Shown here: piece by piece, positions 1 to 5,681 of the stretch | Numbering within the stretch: the first letter of the stretch is position 1 | Layout of the letters: every line of letters starts with the position of its first letter | NCBI GenBank assembly: GCA_002704345.1 | Contig: PAGD01000002.1 | Location: 120,043 to 125,723 of the forward strand | DNA: 5,681 nucleotides | Direction of reading: 5' to 3' | Source: Rhodobiaceae bacterium | GTDB lineage: Bacteria; Pseudomonadota; Alphaproteobacteria; MED-G09 | Notes under the pieces: model-generated | The model's database searches: none | What the model was told of the DNA's origin: nothing | The model's input: only the letters and a program-made list of their open reading frames with translations | Translations under genes and position numbers: made by a program

Positions 1-629
1 GTAAAATCTAAGTCACTACCCCTAATATTCAATAACCAACAACTGTTATCAGATTCAGAAATTAAAAGAGAATCGATATTCTCTTTATCAAGCTCTTTAA
101 TTAAATCAGCTCTTTTTTTATGAAAACTTTTACCAGAAAACCTTTCTTCATGCTTAACAACTTTTCCTTTAGGCTCTTTTGGTCTGTTTAACCACAATTC
201 ATCAATAAGGCTGGTTGTCTCTATAAGTTTCACATTATTCTCATCTGCTATTTTTTTAAGAGTAATAAATTTATTAAGCGATATTACTTTTGGATTAAAG
301 CCAAGCTTAAATTTTTTCAAACAATTCTTTTTGATCCATTGTTTTTGACTCTCTGTATCAATATCCTCAAAATCAAATATATTTGAAGGACTCTCCATTT
401 TGACTTGAGTTGTATACCTCCCATCAATAAATATTGCTGCACTGTCTTGATTTATAATTGATAATCCAGCGGAACCAGTAAAGCCTGAAATCCAAGAGAG
501 TCTATCAGATGAAGGTGGGATGTATTCAGTAAGAAATTCATCTTCATGGGGTATAATAAAACCATCAAGCTCTCTAATTTTCATTAAAGCTCTAAGTTCT
601 TTAATTTTATTATTAATATTTTTGTTCAT
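1..629 (-). CDS. Xaa-Pro aminopeptidase (M24B family), N-terminal part; C-terminus beyond the left edge
   Basis: This is a cytosolic metallopeptidase that removes an N-terminal residue preceding proline from peptides. Translating the minus strand from the ATG at 629-627 gives 209 codons without a stop, up to the window edge. The visible part is the creatinase-type N-terminal region: SWISGFTGSAG at residues 45-55, AAIFIDGRYTTQV at 64-76 and CWLLNIRGSD at 197-206. These are hallmarks of the long (about 600-residue) XPNPEP1-like aminopeptidases rather than the shorter E. coli PepP type. The metal-binding M24 domain would lie outside the window, so catalytic residues cannot be checked. The start is supported by the family spacing to the PPSSDRLSW segment; a second in-frame ATG at codon 16 is possible. 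No clear Shine-Dalgarno sequence precedes it. It follows uvrD by 46 nt on the same strand and may be read with it. It is often annotated pepP; I leave the symbol blank because the family differs from E. coli PepP. Confidence 0.9.
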   Translation of the reverse strand, partial: MNKNINNKIKELRALMKIRELDGFIIPHEDEFLTEYIPPSSDRLSWISGFTGSAGLSIINQDSAAIFIDGRYTTQVKMESPSNIFDFEDIDTESQKQWIKKNCLKKFKLGFNPKVISLNKFITLKKIADENNVKLIETTSLIDELWLNRPKEPKGKVVKHEERFSGKSFHKKRADLIKELDKENIDSLLISESDNSCWLLNIRGSDLDF

Positions 630-675
630 TAATTTTTATATCACAATATAACTTATGTAATAAATAAATTGAAAA

Positions 676-2913
676 TTAGTTAGCTATATCTACAAAATTT
701 TCCATTACTTTTCGTATACCATTGTCTCCAAAACTAATTGTTAATTTTTTTCCATCAACAGTTTGAATTTTGCCTTTACCAAATTTTTTATGCATAACAA
801 GCATTCCTGGAGAAAATTTAGAATTTGTATCTACGGATATAATTTTTTCTTCTTCTTGAATTCTTTTATTACTTAAGCTTTGTATTTTCGCCCTTTCCCA
901 GCCTGGAGTACTATAGTCTGATTGATCAAATATATCGTCCTCTTTTATATCTGTAAAATTACCTTTGTTTCCGGAAAAGTGTGATAAATTTACCTCAATA
1001 TTGTCTTCAGGAAGTTCGTTTACAAACCTTGATGGTATACTTGAAAGCCATTGGTTGTGCATCTTTCTGTTGGCAGCATAAAAGATTGAAGATTTAATTT
1101 TTGCTCTCGTAATACCAACATAAGCCAATCTTCTCTCCTCCTCCAAGGACTTAACTCCACCTTCATCTAATGACCTTTGGTTTGGAAAAACACCTTCCTC
1201 CCAACCCGGAAGAAATACATAGTCAAACTCTAATCCTTTAGCAGCATGTAGGGTCATTAAACTTACTTTGTTGCCCTCAGGATTTTTATCTATCTCCATA
1301 ACAAGTGATATGTGTTCAAGATAAGCATTTAAACTTTCAAATGGTTCTATGGATCTGAATAATTCTTTTATATTATCTAAGCGTCCAGCTGCAGTAATTG
1401 TATCATCATTACGAAGCATTTCTAAATAACCAGAATCTTCTAAAATTATTTCTGCCATTTCATAATGATTTCGCTCAGCAATAAGATCATTCCATCGTTC
1501 CGTTAGCTCTATAAAGTGACCGAGAGAAATTTTAGTTTTTGGTTTTATTTCTGAAGTTTTAATAAGATCTCTAATGGAGTCTATTGTTGGAATATTATTA
1601 TTCTTTGCGTAGTCTTTTATTTTTTTTAGAGTTGTTTCCCCTATACCTCTTTTTGGTACATTTAAAATTCTTTCCAGCGCAAGACTATCATTTGGTTGAA
1701 TTGCTAACCGGAAGTAAGCATTTGCATCTCTTATTTCTTTTCTTTCATAAAATCTTGGACCACCGATGACCTTATATGGTAAGCCAATTGAAACAAATCG
1801 ATCTTCAAATTCCCTCATTTGAAAGCTGGCACGAACCAAAATTGCAACTTCATCTAAATTTTTTTTATTTAATGACTGCTGTTCTATTTCATCAGTTATA
1901 ATCCTTGCCTCTTCTTCCCCATCCCACGTTGATGTGACAGAAACTTTTTCTCCACCATTTGAAGATGTCCATAAGGTTTTTCCAAACCTAGACTCATTTG
2001 CCTCTATTAACTTTGATGCTGCAGCGAGTATATTGCCAGTTGATCTATAGTTTTGCTCTAATCTTATAATTTTTGAATCTAAGAAATCTTTCTCAAATTT
2101 TAAGATATTAGTAACTTCTGCTCCTCTCCAAGAATATATAGATTGGTCATCATCCCCAACGCAACATATATTCTTCCACTTACCAGACAGTAATTTTAAT
2201 AAAGTATATTGCGATGTATTCGTATCTTGATATTCATCGACAAGCATATATTTAAAACGATTCTGAAAACTTTCTAAAATATCTGGATTTTCATTAAATA
2301 ACCTTATGCATTCAAGAATAAGATCTCCAAAGTCAGCTGCATTAAAAAATTTTAATTGGTCTTGATATTTTTTATATAGAACTTTTCCCTTTCCATTTGC
2401 AAAGTAATCACCATCATCCGAAGAAATTTGATTGGGGCTTAACCCTTTATTTTTCCAATTGTCTATTAGTGATAAAAGTCCCTTTGCAGACCATTTTTTA
2501 TCATCAATATTTTCTTCTTTGATTATTTGCTTTAAAAGCCTTAGCTGATCATCTGTATCTAAAATTATAAAACCATTTTTTAATCCTACTTTCTCTGGAT
2601 ACTGACGCAATATTTGAGCTCCAATAGAATGAAATGTACCAAGCCATTTCAAGCCGGTAACCATATCACCTATAAGGTTTCCAACTCTACTTTTCATTTC
2701 GTTAGCGGCTTTATTAGTGAATGTTACTGATAATATTTCACCAGGAAGAGCCATATTTTCCATTAATATTCTAGCTAGTCGTGTTGTGAGGACGCCTGTT
2801 TTACCAGTTCCAGCACCAGCTAATACCAGTAAGGGTCCATTATCATGAAGAACTGCTTCTTTTTGAACTTCATTTAATTTCTTGAATGCATCTAATTCAT
2901 CTATTTTTAGCAT
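676..2913 (-). CDS. uvrD: ATP-dependent DNA helicase UvrD/PcrA (superfamily 1)
   Basis: This is a 3'-to-5' DNA helicase that unwinds DNA in nucleotide excision and mismatch repair and strips proteins from DNA. All superfamily 1A motifs are present in order: the Q motif at LNEVQKEAV (13-21), Walker A AGAGTGKT (32-39, Lys38), Ia TFTNKAANE (64-72), Walker B VDEYQDTN (225-232), III GDDDQSIYSWRGA (253-265), IV RLEQNYRS (284-291), V TLHAAKGLEF (554-563) and VI AYVGITRAK (597-605, Arg603). The 2B subdomain carries VPKRGIGETTL (419-429). The last 45 or so residues (FSPGMLVMHKKFGKGKI onward) resemble the C-terminal Tudor-like domain that contacts RNA polymerase in UvrD/PcrA. At 745 residues it is full length for the family. 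The ATG at 2913 places the Q motif where expected; the upstream AAAAAGATAAAAG is at best a weak ribosome binding site. The 78-nt gap upstream is nearly all A+T and shows no terminator or convincing promoter. RecB/AddA is excluded by the length and single-domain layout. Confidence 0.97.
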   Translation of the reverse strand: MLKIDELDAFKKLNEVQKEAVLHDNGPLLVLAGAGTGKTGVLTTRLARILMENMALPGEILSVTFTNKAANEMKSRVGNLIGDMVTGLKWLGTFHSIGAQILRQYPEKVGLKNGFIILDTDDQLRLLKQIIKEENIDDKKWSAKGLLSLIDNWKNKGLSPNQISSDDGDYFANGKGKVLYKKYQDQLKFFNAADFGDLILECIRLFNENPDILESFQNRFKYMLVDEYQDTNTSQYTLLKLLSGKWKNICCVGDDDQSIYSWRGAEVTNILKFEKDFLDSKIIRLEQNYRSTGNILAAASKLIEANESRFGKTLWTSSNGGEKVSVTSTWDGEEEARIITDEIEQQSLNKKNLDEVAILVRASFQMREFEDRFVSIGLPYKVIGGPRFYERKEIRDANAYFRLAIQPNDSLALERILNVPKRGIGETTLKKIKDYAKNNNIPTIDSIRDLIKTSEIKPKTKISLGHFIELTERWNDLIAERNHYEMAEIILEDSGYLEMLRNDDTITAAGRLDNIKELFRSIEPFESLNAYLEHISLVMEIDKNPEGNKVSLMTLHAAKGLEFDYVFLPGWEEGVFPNQRSLDEGGVKSLEEERRLAYVGITRAKIKSSIFYAANRKMHNQWLSSIPSRFVNELPEDNIEVNLSHFSGNKGNFTDIKEDDIFDQSDYSTPGWERAKIQSLSNKRIQEEEKIISVDTNSKFSPGMLVMHKKFGKGKIQTVDGKKLTISFGDNGIRKVMENFVDIAN

Positions 2914-2991
2914 CTTTTATCTTTTTAAGAGGTGTATGGATTTGTTGAGCTTAATAATTTTTATAATAAAACATTACACTACAATGATTCA

Positions 2992-3210
2992 TTATTTTTT
3001 CATCTCAATAAAAGAGCTTAGAATAAAAACTCTTAATGCTGATGCAAGGCTCCCATTTCTATCATTTTGATCAATTTTTTGTATTAGAGCATCTGTGCTT
3101 ATGTTATTTTTATTTGCTATTCTTTCTAATGCTTCCCAAAATTCTTTTTCAAGAGCAACACTTGTTTTATGCCCAGATAATATTAGTGATTTTTTTATTT
3201 GATTGACCAT
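2992..3210 (-). CDS. Small ribbon-helix-helix domain protein, probable DNA-binding regulator
   Basis: A 72-residue protein with the ribbon-helix-helix pattern of the family I recall as RHH_4 (Pfam PF13467), common in alphaproteobacteria. A short beta strand (GHKTSVAL, 13-20) is followed by helix A (KEFWEALERIANKN, about 22-35) and helix B (STDALIQKI, about 38-46). A conserved tail, GSLASALRVFIL (53-64), forms a further helix. Such proteins dimerise through the strands, which insert in the DNA major groove; the target here is unknown. The ATG at 3210 lies 3 nt after the fumC stop. It has no purine-rich Shine-Dalgarno sequence, since the preceding bases are the pyrimidine-rich end of fumC, so translation is probably coupled to fumC. 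The domain assignment is from sequence patterns; any role in controlling fumC is only inferred from position. A DNA-independent role, as in some small RHH proteins, cannot be excluded. Confidence 0.85.
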   Translation of the reverse strand: MVNQIKKSLILSGHKTSVALEKEFWEALERIANKNNISTDALIQKIDQNDRNGSLASALRVFILSSFIEMKK

Positions 3211-3213
3211 TGA

Positions 3214-4605
3214 TTAAGAAGGAGAGATCATTTTTTTAGGTATTACTATTTTATCGTATTCAGTCTCATTAATAAATCCTAACCTAACCGCTTCCTCTTT
3301 AAGTGTTGTTCCATTTTTATGTGCAGTTTTTGCAATTTCTGATGCATTATCGTAGCCTATAACAGGGGCTAGAGCTGTAACTAGCATCAAAGAGCTATTT
3401 AATAGTTCATTTATTTTTACTTTATTAGGCTTAATCCCATTAATGCAATTACTAGTAAAACTCAAACAACCATCGCCTAAAAGCTTAATCGATTGCAGAA
3501 TATTATAAGCAATTACAGGTTTAAAAACATTTAATTCAAAATGGCCCTGACTCCCTGACATAGTTATTGTTGAATGATTTCCCATAACTTGAAGACACAG
3601 CATTGTCATTGCTTCGCATTGAGTAGGATTAACTTTTCCAGGCATAATGGATGAACCAGGTTCATTTTCTGGTAATTGAATTTCACCTAAGCCCGACCTT
3701 GGACCAGAACCCAATAATCTTATATCATTCGCGATTTTAAAAAGTGATACTGCAATAGTATTGAGACTTCCAGACACTTCCACCATGGCGTCATGAGTGG
3801 CTAATGCCTCAAATTTATTTGGAGATGTTTTAAAAGGAAGTCCTGTTATTTTTTTGCACTGTAAAGCAAATTTTTTATCAAATCCTTTTTTTGAATTTAA
3901 TCCAGTACCGACTGCAGTTCCGCCCTGAGCAAGATAAAGTAACTCAGAGGATGATTTCTTAATTCGCTCTATCCCATTATTTATTTGAGTAAAATACCCT
4001 GAAAATTCTTGTCCTAATGTAACAGGAGTTGCATCTTGTAAATGAGTTCTTCCAATTTTGATTATTTTATTAAATTCTTTTGATTTTTTTTCCAATGAGA
4101 GTGATAATTTTTCCATAGCTGGAATAAGGGTATTGAAAATTTCTAATGCAGCAGCAATATGCATTGCAGTTGGAAATGTATCATTTGATGATTGCGATAA
4201 GTTACAATGATCGTTTGGATGAACTGGAGTTTTTGATCCTATTTTTCCCCCTAATATCTCAATTGCTCTATTAGAAATAACCTCATTAGCATTCATGTTT
4301 GACTGAGTTCCAGAACCAGTTTGCCATACTACTAATGGAAAGTGATCATCAAGTTTACCTTTTATAATTTCATTTGCAGCTTTACCTATAGCATTAGCAA
4401 TTTTAGGCGAAAGAATTCCCATATCCTTGTTAACAGATGAGGCGGCTAATTTAACAACTCCTAAAGCTCTTACAAGTGGAGTAGGCATTTTTTCTCCTCC
4501 AATTTTAAAATTTTTTAAAGACCTCTGAGTTTGCGCCCCCCAATACTTATCGTTAGAAACACTTATTTTACCAAACGCATCAGTTTCTTCTCTTTTATCT
4601 TTCAA
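3214..4605 (-). CDS. fumC: Class II fumarate hydratase (fumarase C), TTG start
   Basis: This enzyme interconverts fumarate and L-malate in the citric acid cycle as a cytosolic homotetramer without an iron-sulfur cluster. The 463-residue protein matches the usual length. Diagnostic segments are GSGTQSNMN (97-105), [19 protein letters not shown] (129-147, with Asn141), [15 protein letters not shown] (186-200, catalytic-base His188) and the fumarate-lyase signature [11 protein letters not shown] (317-327, with Ser318). This numbering coincides with E. coli FumC. The [10 protein letters not shown] form and the SSND motif favour fumarase over aspartate ammonia-lyase, which has PAKVNP and STND. The start codon is TTG: an in-frame TAG lies two codons upstream, the next ATG is at residue 40, and the family's N-terminal ETDxFG and YWGAQTQRS segments fall at residues 7 and 21. 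The gene begins about 40 nt downstream of the tmRNA coding piece on the same strand and is followed after 3 nt by the ribbon-helix-helix gene. Confidence 0.97.
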   Translation of the reverse strand: MKDKREETDAFGKISVSNDKYWGAQTQRSLKNFKIGGEKMPTPLVRALGVVKLAASSVNKDMGILSPKIANAIGKAANEIIKGKLDDHFPLVVWQTGSGTQSNMNANEVISNRAIEILGGKIGSKTPVHPNDHCNLSQSSNDTFPTAMHIAAALEIFNTLIPAMEKLSLSLEKKSKEFNKIIKIGRTHLQDATPVTLGQEFSGYFTQINNGIERIKKSSSELLYLAQGGTAVGTGLNSKKGFDKKFALQCKKITGLPFKTSPNKFEALATHDAMVEVSGSLNTIAVSLFKIANDIRLLGSGPRSGLGEIQLPENEPGSSIMPGKVNPTQCEAMTMLCLQVMGNHSTITMSGSQGHFELNVFKPVIAYNILQSIKLLGDGCLSFTSNCINGIKPNKVKINELLNSSLMLVTALAPVIGYDNASEIAKTAHKNGTTLKEEAVRLGFINETEYDKIVIPKKMISPS

Positions 4606-4612
4606 TTGCTAT

Positions 4613-4616
4613 CTCC
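4613..4616 (-). promoter_or_regulatory. Ribosome binding site of fumC
   Basis: On the minus strand GGAG stands 7 nt before the TTG at 4605-4603. An in-frame TAG (4611-4609) lies between it and the TTG, so no start further upstream is possible. The site decides the start codon in favour of TTG. Confidence 0.85.
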
Positions 4617-4625
4617 AAAAGGTTT

Positions 4626-4638
4626 ATTCTGTCAGAAT
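4626..4638. repeat. 13-bp perfect palindrome ATTCTG-T-CAGAAT between ssrA and fumC
   Basis: Two 6-base arms flank one central base, 10 nt upstream of the fumC ribosome binding site. The loop is too small for an RNA hairpin, so if functional it would be a protein-binding site on DNA. A ribbon-helix-helix protein encoded just after fumC is one conceivable binder. This is inference: no second copy was noticed in the window, and a palindrome of this size can arise by chance. Confidence 0.35.
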
Positions 4639-4645
4639 TAAACAA

Positions 4646-4846
4646 GGAGCTTCTGTTGCCAGGTGCCCCTCAAACCCCGCCTAATTATGCAAATAATTAG
4701 GAGTTAAGTTGAGTTACTCACACATTAAGCTGCGAGAGCATACTCTGCATAGTCGCTTTTTGCTTCTATAAAATAGCCCGATAACGGCGGAACAATGCCG
4801 AGTAAAAAGAAGATCTTTACGCTCTCGTCGATCCTATTTCACCCCC
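4646..4846 (-). ncRNA. ssrA: tmRNA coding (mRNA-like) piece
   Basis: It begins GGGGGTG (4846-4840), followed by a D-loop-like stretch with GGATCGACG. A 7-bp hairpin (4820-4802) and a CGGC/GCCG stem (4800-4785) lie ahead of the tag, the latter at the usual place of pseudoknot 1. After the tag stop comes a perfect 9-bp stem with a GC-containing 4-nt loop (4701-4680). The last element is a hairpin, GGGGC...GCTCC (4669-4646), extendable by wobble pairs to about 8 bp. The A/T-rich run after it makes a poor terminator. The mature 3' end is not determined by the sequence. Confidence 0.8.
4725..4763 (-). other. tmRNA proteolysis-tag reading frame, tag AKSDYAEYALAA
   Basis: The frame starts at GCA (4763-4761), directly after ATAGAA, which aligns with ATAGTC before the E. 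coli resume codon GCA. It reads Ala-Lys-Ser-Asp-Tyr-Ala-Glu-Tyr-Ala-Leu-Ala-Ala and stops at TAA (4727-4725). The C-terminal ALAA is the degron read by ClpX and ClpA. The frame and stop are seen directly; the resume codon is inferred by alignment from memory. Confidence 0.85.
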
Positions 4847-4859
4847 ATAAATTAAAAAA
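4847..4859 (-). other. Intervening spacer of the permuted tmRNA
   Basis: Thirteen A/T-only bases (TTTTTTAATTTAT on the minus strand) separate the encoded CCA of the acceptor piece from the first G of the coding piece. By analogy with characterised two-piece tmRNAs it forms the loop closing the acceptor stem in the precursor and is removed by tRNA-type 5' and 3' processing. The boundaries follow from the acceptor-stem pairing; removal itself is inferred. Confidence 0.8.
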
Positions 4860-4939
4860 TGGTGGAGGTGCCGGGTACCGCCCCCGGGTCCGAATAGTTT
4901 ATTACATCAACCGTTTATCACTATATCTGGTAAACCAGC
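4860..4939 (-). ncRNA. ssrA: tmRNA acceptor piece
   Basis: This is the first part of the permuted transcript and becomes the alanine-accepting 3' piece. It ends CACCTCC-ACCA at 4870-4860, with the CCA encoded. The T arm just before it is CCGGG-GGCGGTA-CCCGG. The upstream part ATAAACGGTTGATGTAATAA lies where the alphaproteobacterial acceptor RNA pairs with the coding RNA; I did not resolve that pairing. A small hairpin, CTGG-TTTA-CCAG (4938-4927), lies at the presumed 5' end and may belong to the removed leader, so the mature 5' end could be some 10-15 nt further in. Confidence 0.8.
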
Positions 4940-4945
4940 ACTTTC

Positions 4946-4974
4946 TTTATACATTCGATTAATTAAAATTTGAA
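4946..4974 (-). promoter_or_regulatory. Candidate promoter of ssrA
   Basis: On the minus strand TTCAAA (4974-4969) is followed after 17 nt by TATAAA (4951-4946), 4 and 5 matches to the sigma-70 hexamers. Transcription would start near 4939, just ahead of the acceptor-piece hairpin. In DNA this AT-rich such matches are common, so the support is the correct position and spacing. Confidence 0.45.
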
Positions 4975-4997
4975 GAGACAAAAAAGTAGTTTAGAAT
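4970..4997 (+). promoter_or_regulatory. Candidate promoter of thyA
   Basis: TTGAAG (4970-4975) and TAGAAT (4992-4997) are 16 nt apart, 4 and 5 matches to the sigma-70 hexamers. Transcription would start near 5004, giving a leader of under 20 nt that still contains the ribosome binding site. The -35 hexamer overlaps that of the divergent ssrA promoter candidate. Confidence 0.45.
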
Positions 4998-5011
4998 TAA
5001 AAGAAAGAATC

Positions 5012-5015
5012 GGAG
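5012..5015 (+). promoter_or_regulatory. Ribosome binding site of thyA
   Basis: GGAG lies 6 nt before the TTG at 5022-5024, with a run of T between them. An in-frame TAA at 4998-5000 limits the start region, and no ATG occurs in frame between this stop and the conserved N-terminus. TTG is therefore the start. Confidence 0.85.
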
Positions 5016-5021
5016 TTTTTT

Positions 5022-5681
5022 TTGCAACAATATCATAATTTATTAAAACATGTTTTAGAGAATGGTTCTGACAAAGATGATAGGACTGGTACAGGTACAC
5101 GCTCAGTCTTTGGTTATCAAATGCGGTTTGATCTTAAGGCCGGATTTCCTTTGTTAACAACTAAAAAAGTTCATTTAAAATCAATTATTTATGAACTATT
5201 ATGGTTTTTAAAAGGTGAAACAAATATAAAATATTTAAAAGAAAACGGTGTTAGAATTTGGGATGAATGGGCTGATGAAAACGGTGAACTAGGACCTGTT
5301 TATGGTCATCAATGGCGCTCTTGGCCAGCACAAGACGGAAAGACAATAGATCAAATAACAGGTTTAATTGATCAAATTAAATCTAATCCTGATTCGAGAA
5401 GGTTAATTGTAACAGCATGGAATCCTGCAGATGTAGAAAAAATGGCTCTTCCGCCATGTCACTGTCTTTTTCAATTTTATGTTTCAAATGGTAAACTATC
5501 TTGTCAGTTATATCAGCGTTCAGCTGATATTTTTCTTGGGGTGCCTTTTAATATAGCCTCTTATGCTCTTCTAACAATGATGATTGCAAAAATAACTAAT
5601 CTTGATGTAGGAGATTTTGTTCATACTTTTGGGGATGCTCATTTGTACTCCAATCATTTTGAACAAGCAAAAGAGCAATTA
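5022..5681 (+). CDS. thyA: Thymidylate synthase (ThyA), TTG start, C-terminus beyond the right edge
   Basis: This enzyme methylates dUMP to dTMP using 5,10-methylenetetrahydrofolate, yielding dihydrofolate; it acts as a cytosolic dimer. The 220 codons in the window translate without a stop. They align from the first residue with E. coli ThyA (264 residues), so about 44 codons are missing. Key residues fall at E. coli numbers: Arg21 in DRTGTGT, Tyr94 in GPVYGHQW, Arg126-Arg127 in PDSRRLIV, the nucleophile Cys146 in [12 protein letters not shown], Arg166-Ser167 and Asp169 in QRSADIFLG, Asn177 in PFNIASYA, and His207 and Tyr209 in DAHLYSNH. The start is TTG, giving MQQYHNLL against E. coli MKQYLELM, and is supported by GGAG at 5012-5015. 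Transcription is divergent from ssrA. Being folate-dependent ThyA rather than flavin-dependent ThyX, it implies a need for dihydrofolate reduction; the partner gene (often folA downstream) is not visible. Confidence 0.97.
   Translation, partial: MQQYHNLLKHVLENGSDKDDRTGTGTRSVFGYQMRFDLKAGFPLLTTKKVHLKSIIYELLWFLKGETNIKYLKENGVRIWDEWADENGELGPVYGHQWRSWPAQDGKTIDQITGLIDQIKSNPDSRRLIVTAWNPADVEKMALPPCHCLFQFYVSNGKLSCQLYQRSADIFLGVPFNIASYALLTMMIAKITNLDVGDFVHTFGDAHLYSNHFEQAKEQL

Larger units (their letters stand above)
4646..4939 (-). ncRNA. ssrA: tmRNA, permuted two-piece form (ssrA)
   Basis: tmRNA rescues stalled ribosomes with SmpB: it is charged with alanine, enters the A site and supplies a short reading frame for a degradation tag. 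On the minus strand the order is permuted. The acceptor piece with encoded CCA (ending at 4860) comes first, then a short spacer, then the coding piece beginning GGGGGTG at 4846 and running GAAATAGGATCGACG, close to the E. coli tmRNA 5' end (GGGGCTG...GGATTCGACG). The two ends pair as a 7-bp acceptor stem (4846-4840 with 4870-4864) with a G.U at the third pair, the alanine identity element, and A as discriminator base. The T stem is CCGGG/CCCGG. The coding piece holds a tag frame ending in ALAA and hairpins on both sides of it. The permutation, together with the GGACCCGGGGGCGGTACCCGG and GGCACCTGGCAACAGAAGC segments, which I recall from alphaproteobacterial tmRNAs, fits that group. The outer ends are approximate: the 5' end is inferred from a promoter candidate and the 3' end from the last hairpin. 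Confidence 0.93.

Noticed and set aside
1..629. Possible pseudogene, because no complete frame is visible
   Set aside because: The frame is intact for 209 codons from its ATG to the window edge and keeps the family motifs. It is cut only by the window.
1584..1769. 61-codon plus-strand open frame
   Set aside because: It lies wholly antisense to the conserved uvrD coding region, has low-complexity Leu/Phe content and no recognisable domain. It is a shadow of uvrD.
2229..2237. Walker B reads DEYQ instead of DEFQ in UvrD
   Set aside because: Tyr at this position is common in UvrD/PcrA proteins and does not affect the catalytic Asp-Glu pair.
2959..2971. A/T-only palindrome TTTTAT-A-ATAAAA upstream of uvrD
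   Set aside because: In DNA of this composition an A/T-only palindrome of 13 bases is expected often. It has no GC stem and no U-tract arrangement of a terminator.
2882..3070. 62-codon plus-strand open frame
   Set aside because: It overlaps the start of uvrD and the end of the ribbon-helix-helix gene on the opposite strand. Both have clear family matches, and this frame has none.
4680..4701. 9-bp perfect hairpin taken at first as an intrinsic terminator
   Set aside because: It lies inside the tmRNA coding piece between the tag stop and the conserved 3' segment and is not followed by a T-run on the minus strand. It is better read as a tmRNA structural helix.
4861..4895. G/C-rich block read first as a tRNA gene on the plus strand
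   Set aside because: No cloverleaf forms on the plus strand. The minus strand gives a T arm, acceptor strand and CCA that pair with the tmRNA coding piece.

Overview
The window is AT-rich (about one third G+C by eye) and looks like chromosome from a small-genome, probably free-living alphaproteobacterium. The main evidence is a circularly permuted tmRNA gene of alphaproteobacterial type. A fumC gene followed directly by a small ribbon-helix-helix protein of a family I associate with alphaproteobacteria supports this. The base composition suggests a marine oligotroph (SAR11, HIMB59/AEGEAN-169 or similar), but I cannot fix the genus.

Layout, following the minus strand from right to left: a permuted ssrA (two-piece tmRNA, about 4939-4646), fumC (class II fumarase, 4605-3214), a 72-residue ribbon-helix-helix protein (3210-2992), uvrD (superfamily 1 DNA helicase, 2913-676), and the first 209 codons of an Xaa-Pro aminopeptidase (629 to the left edge). 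On the plus strand, thyA (thymidylate synthase) begins at 5022 and runs off the right edge after 220 codons. Both edge genes are cut by the window and are not broken. The 416 bases between fumC and thyA hold no protein gene. They contain ssrA and what looks like a pair of back-to-back promoters.

The genes are housekeeping: ribosome rescue (ssrA), the citric acid cycle (fumC), DNA repair (uvrD), peptide turnover (the aminopeptidase) and dTMP synthesis (thyA). fumC and the ribbon-helix-helix gene are 3 nt apart and almost certainly co-transcribed. No convincing terminator separates ssrA from fumC, so ssrA transcripts may continue into it. Both fumC and thyA start at TTG, each with a clear GGAG ribosome binding site.

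The most interesting element is the tmRNA. Its acceptor piece with encoded CCA comes before its coding piece, with only a 13-nt spacer between them. It would encode the tag AKSDYAEYALAA, and its T-loop is non-canonical. I see no mobile element, CRISPR array, tRNA, rRNA or clearly novel protein system.
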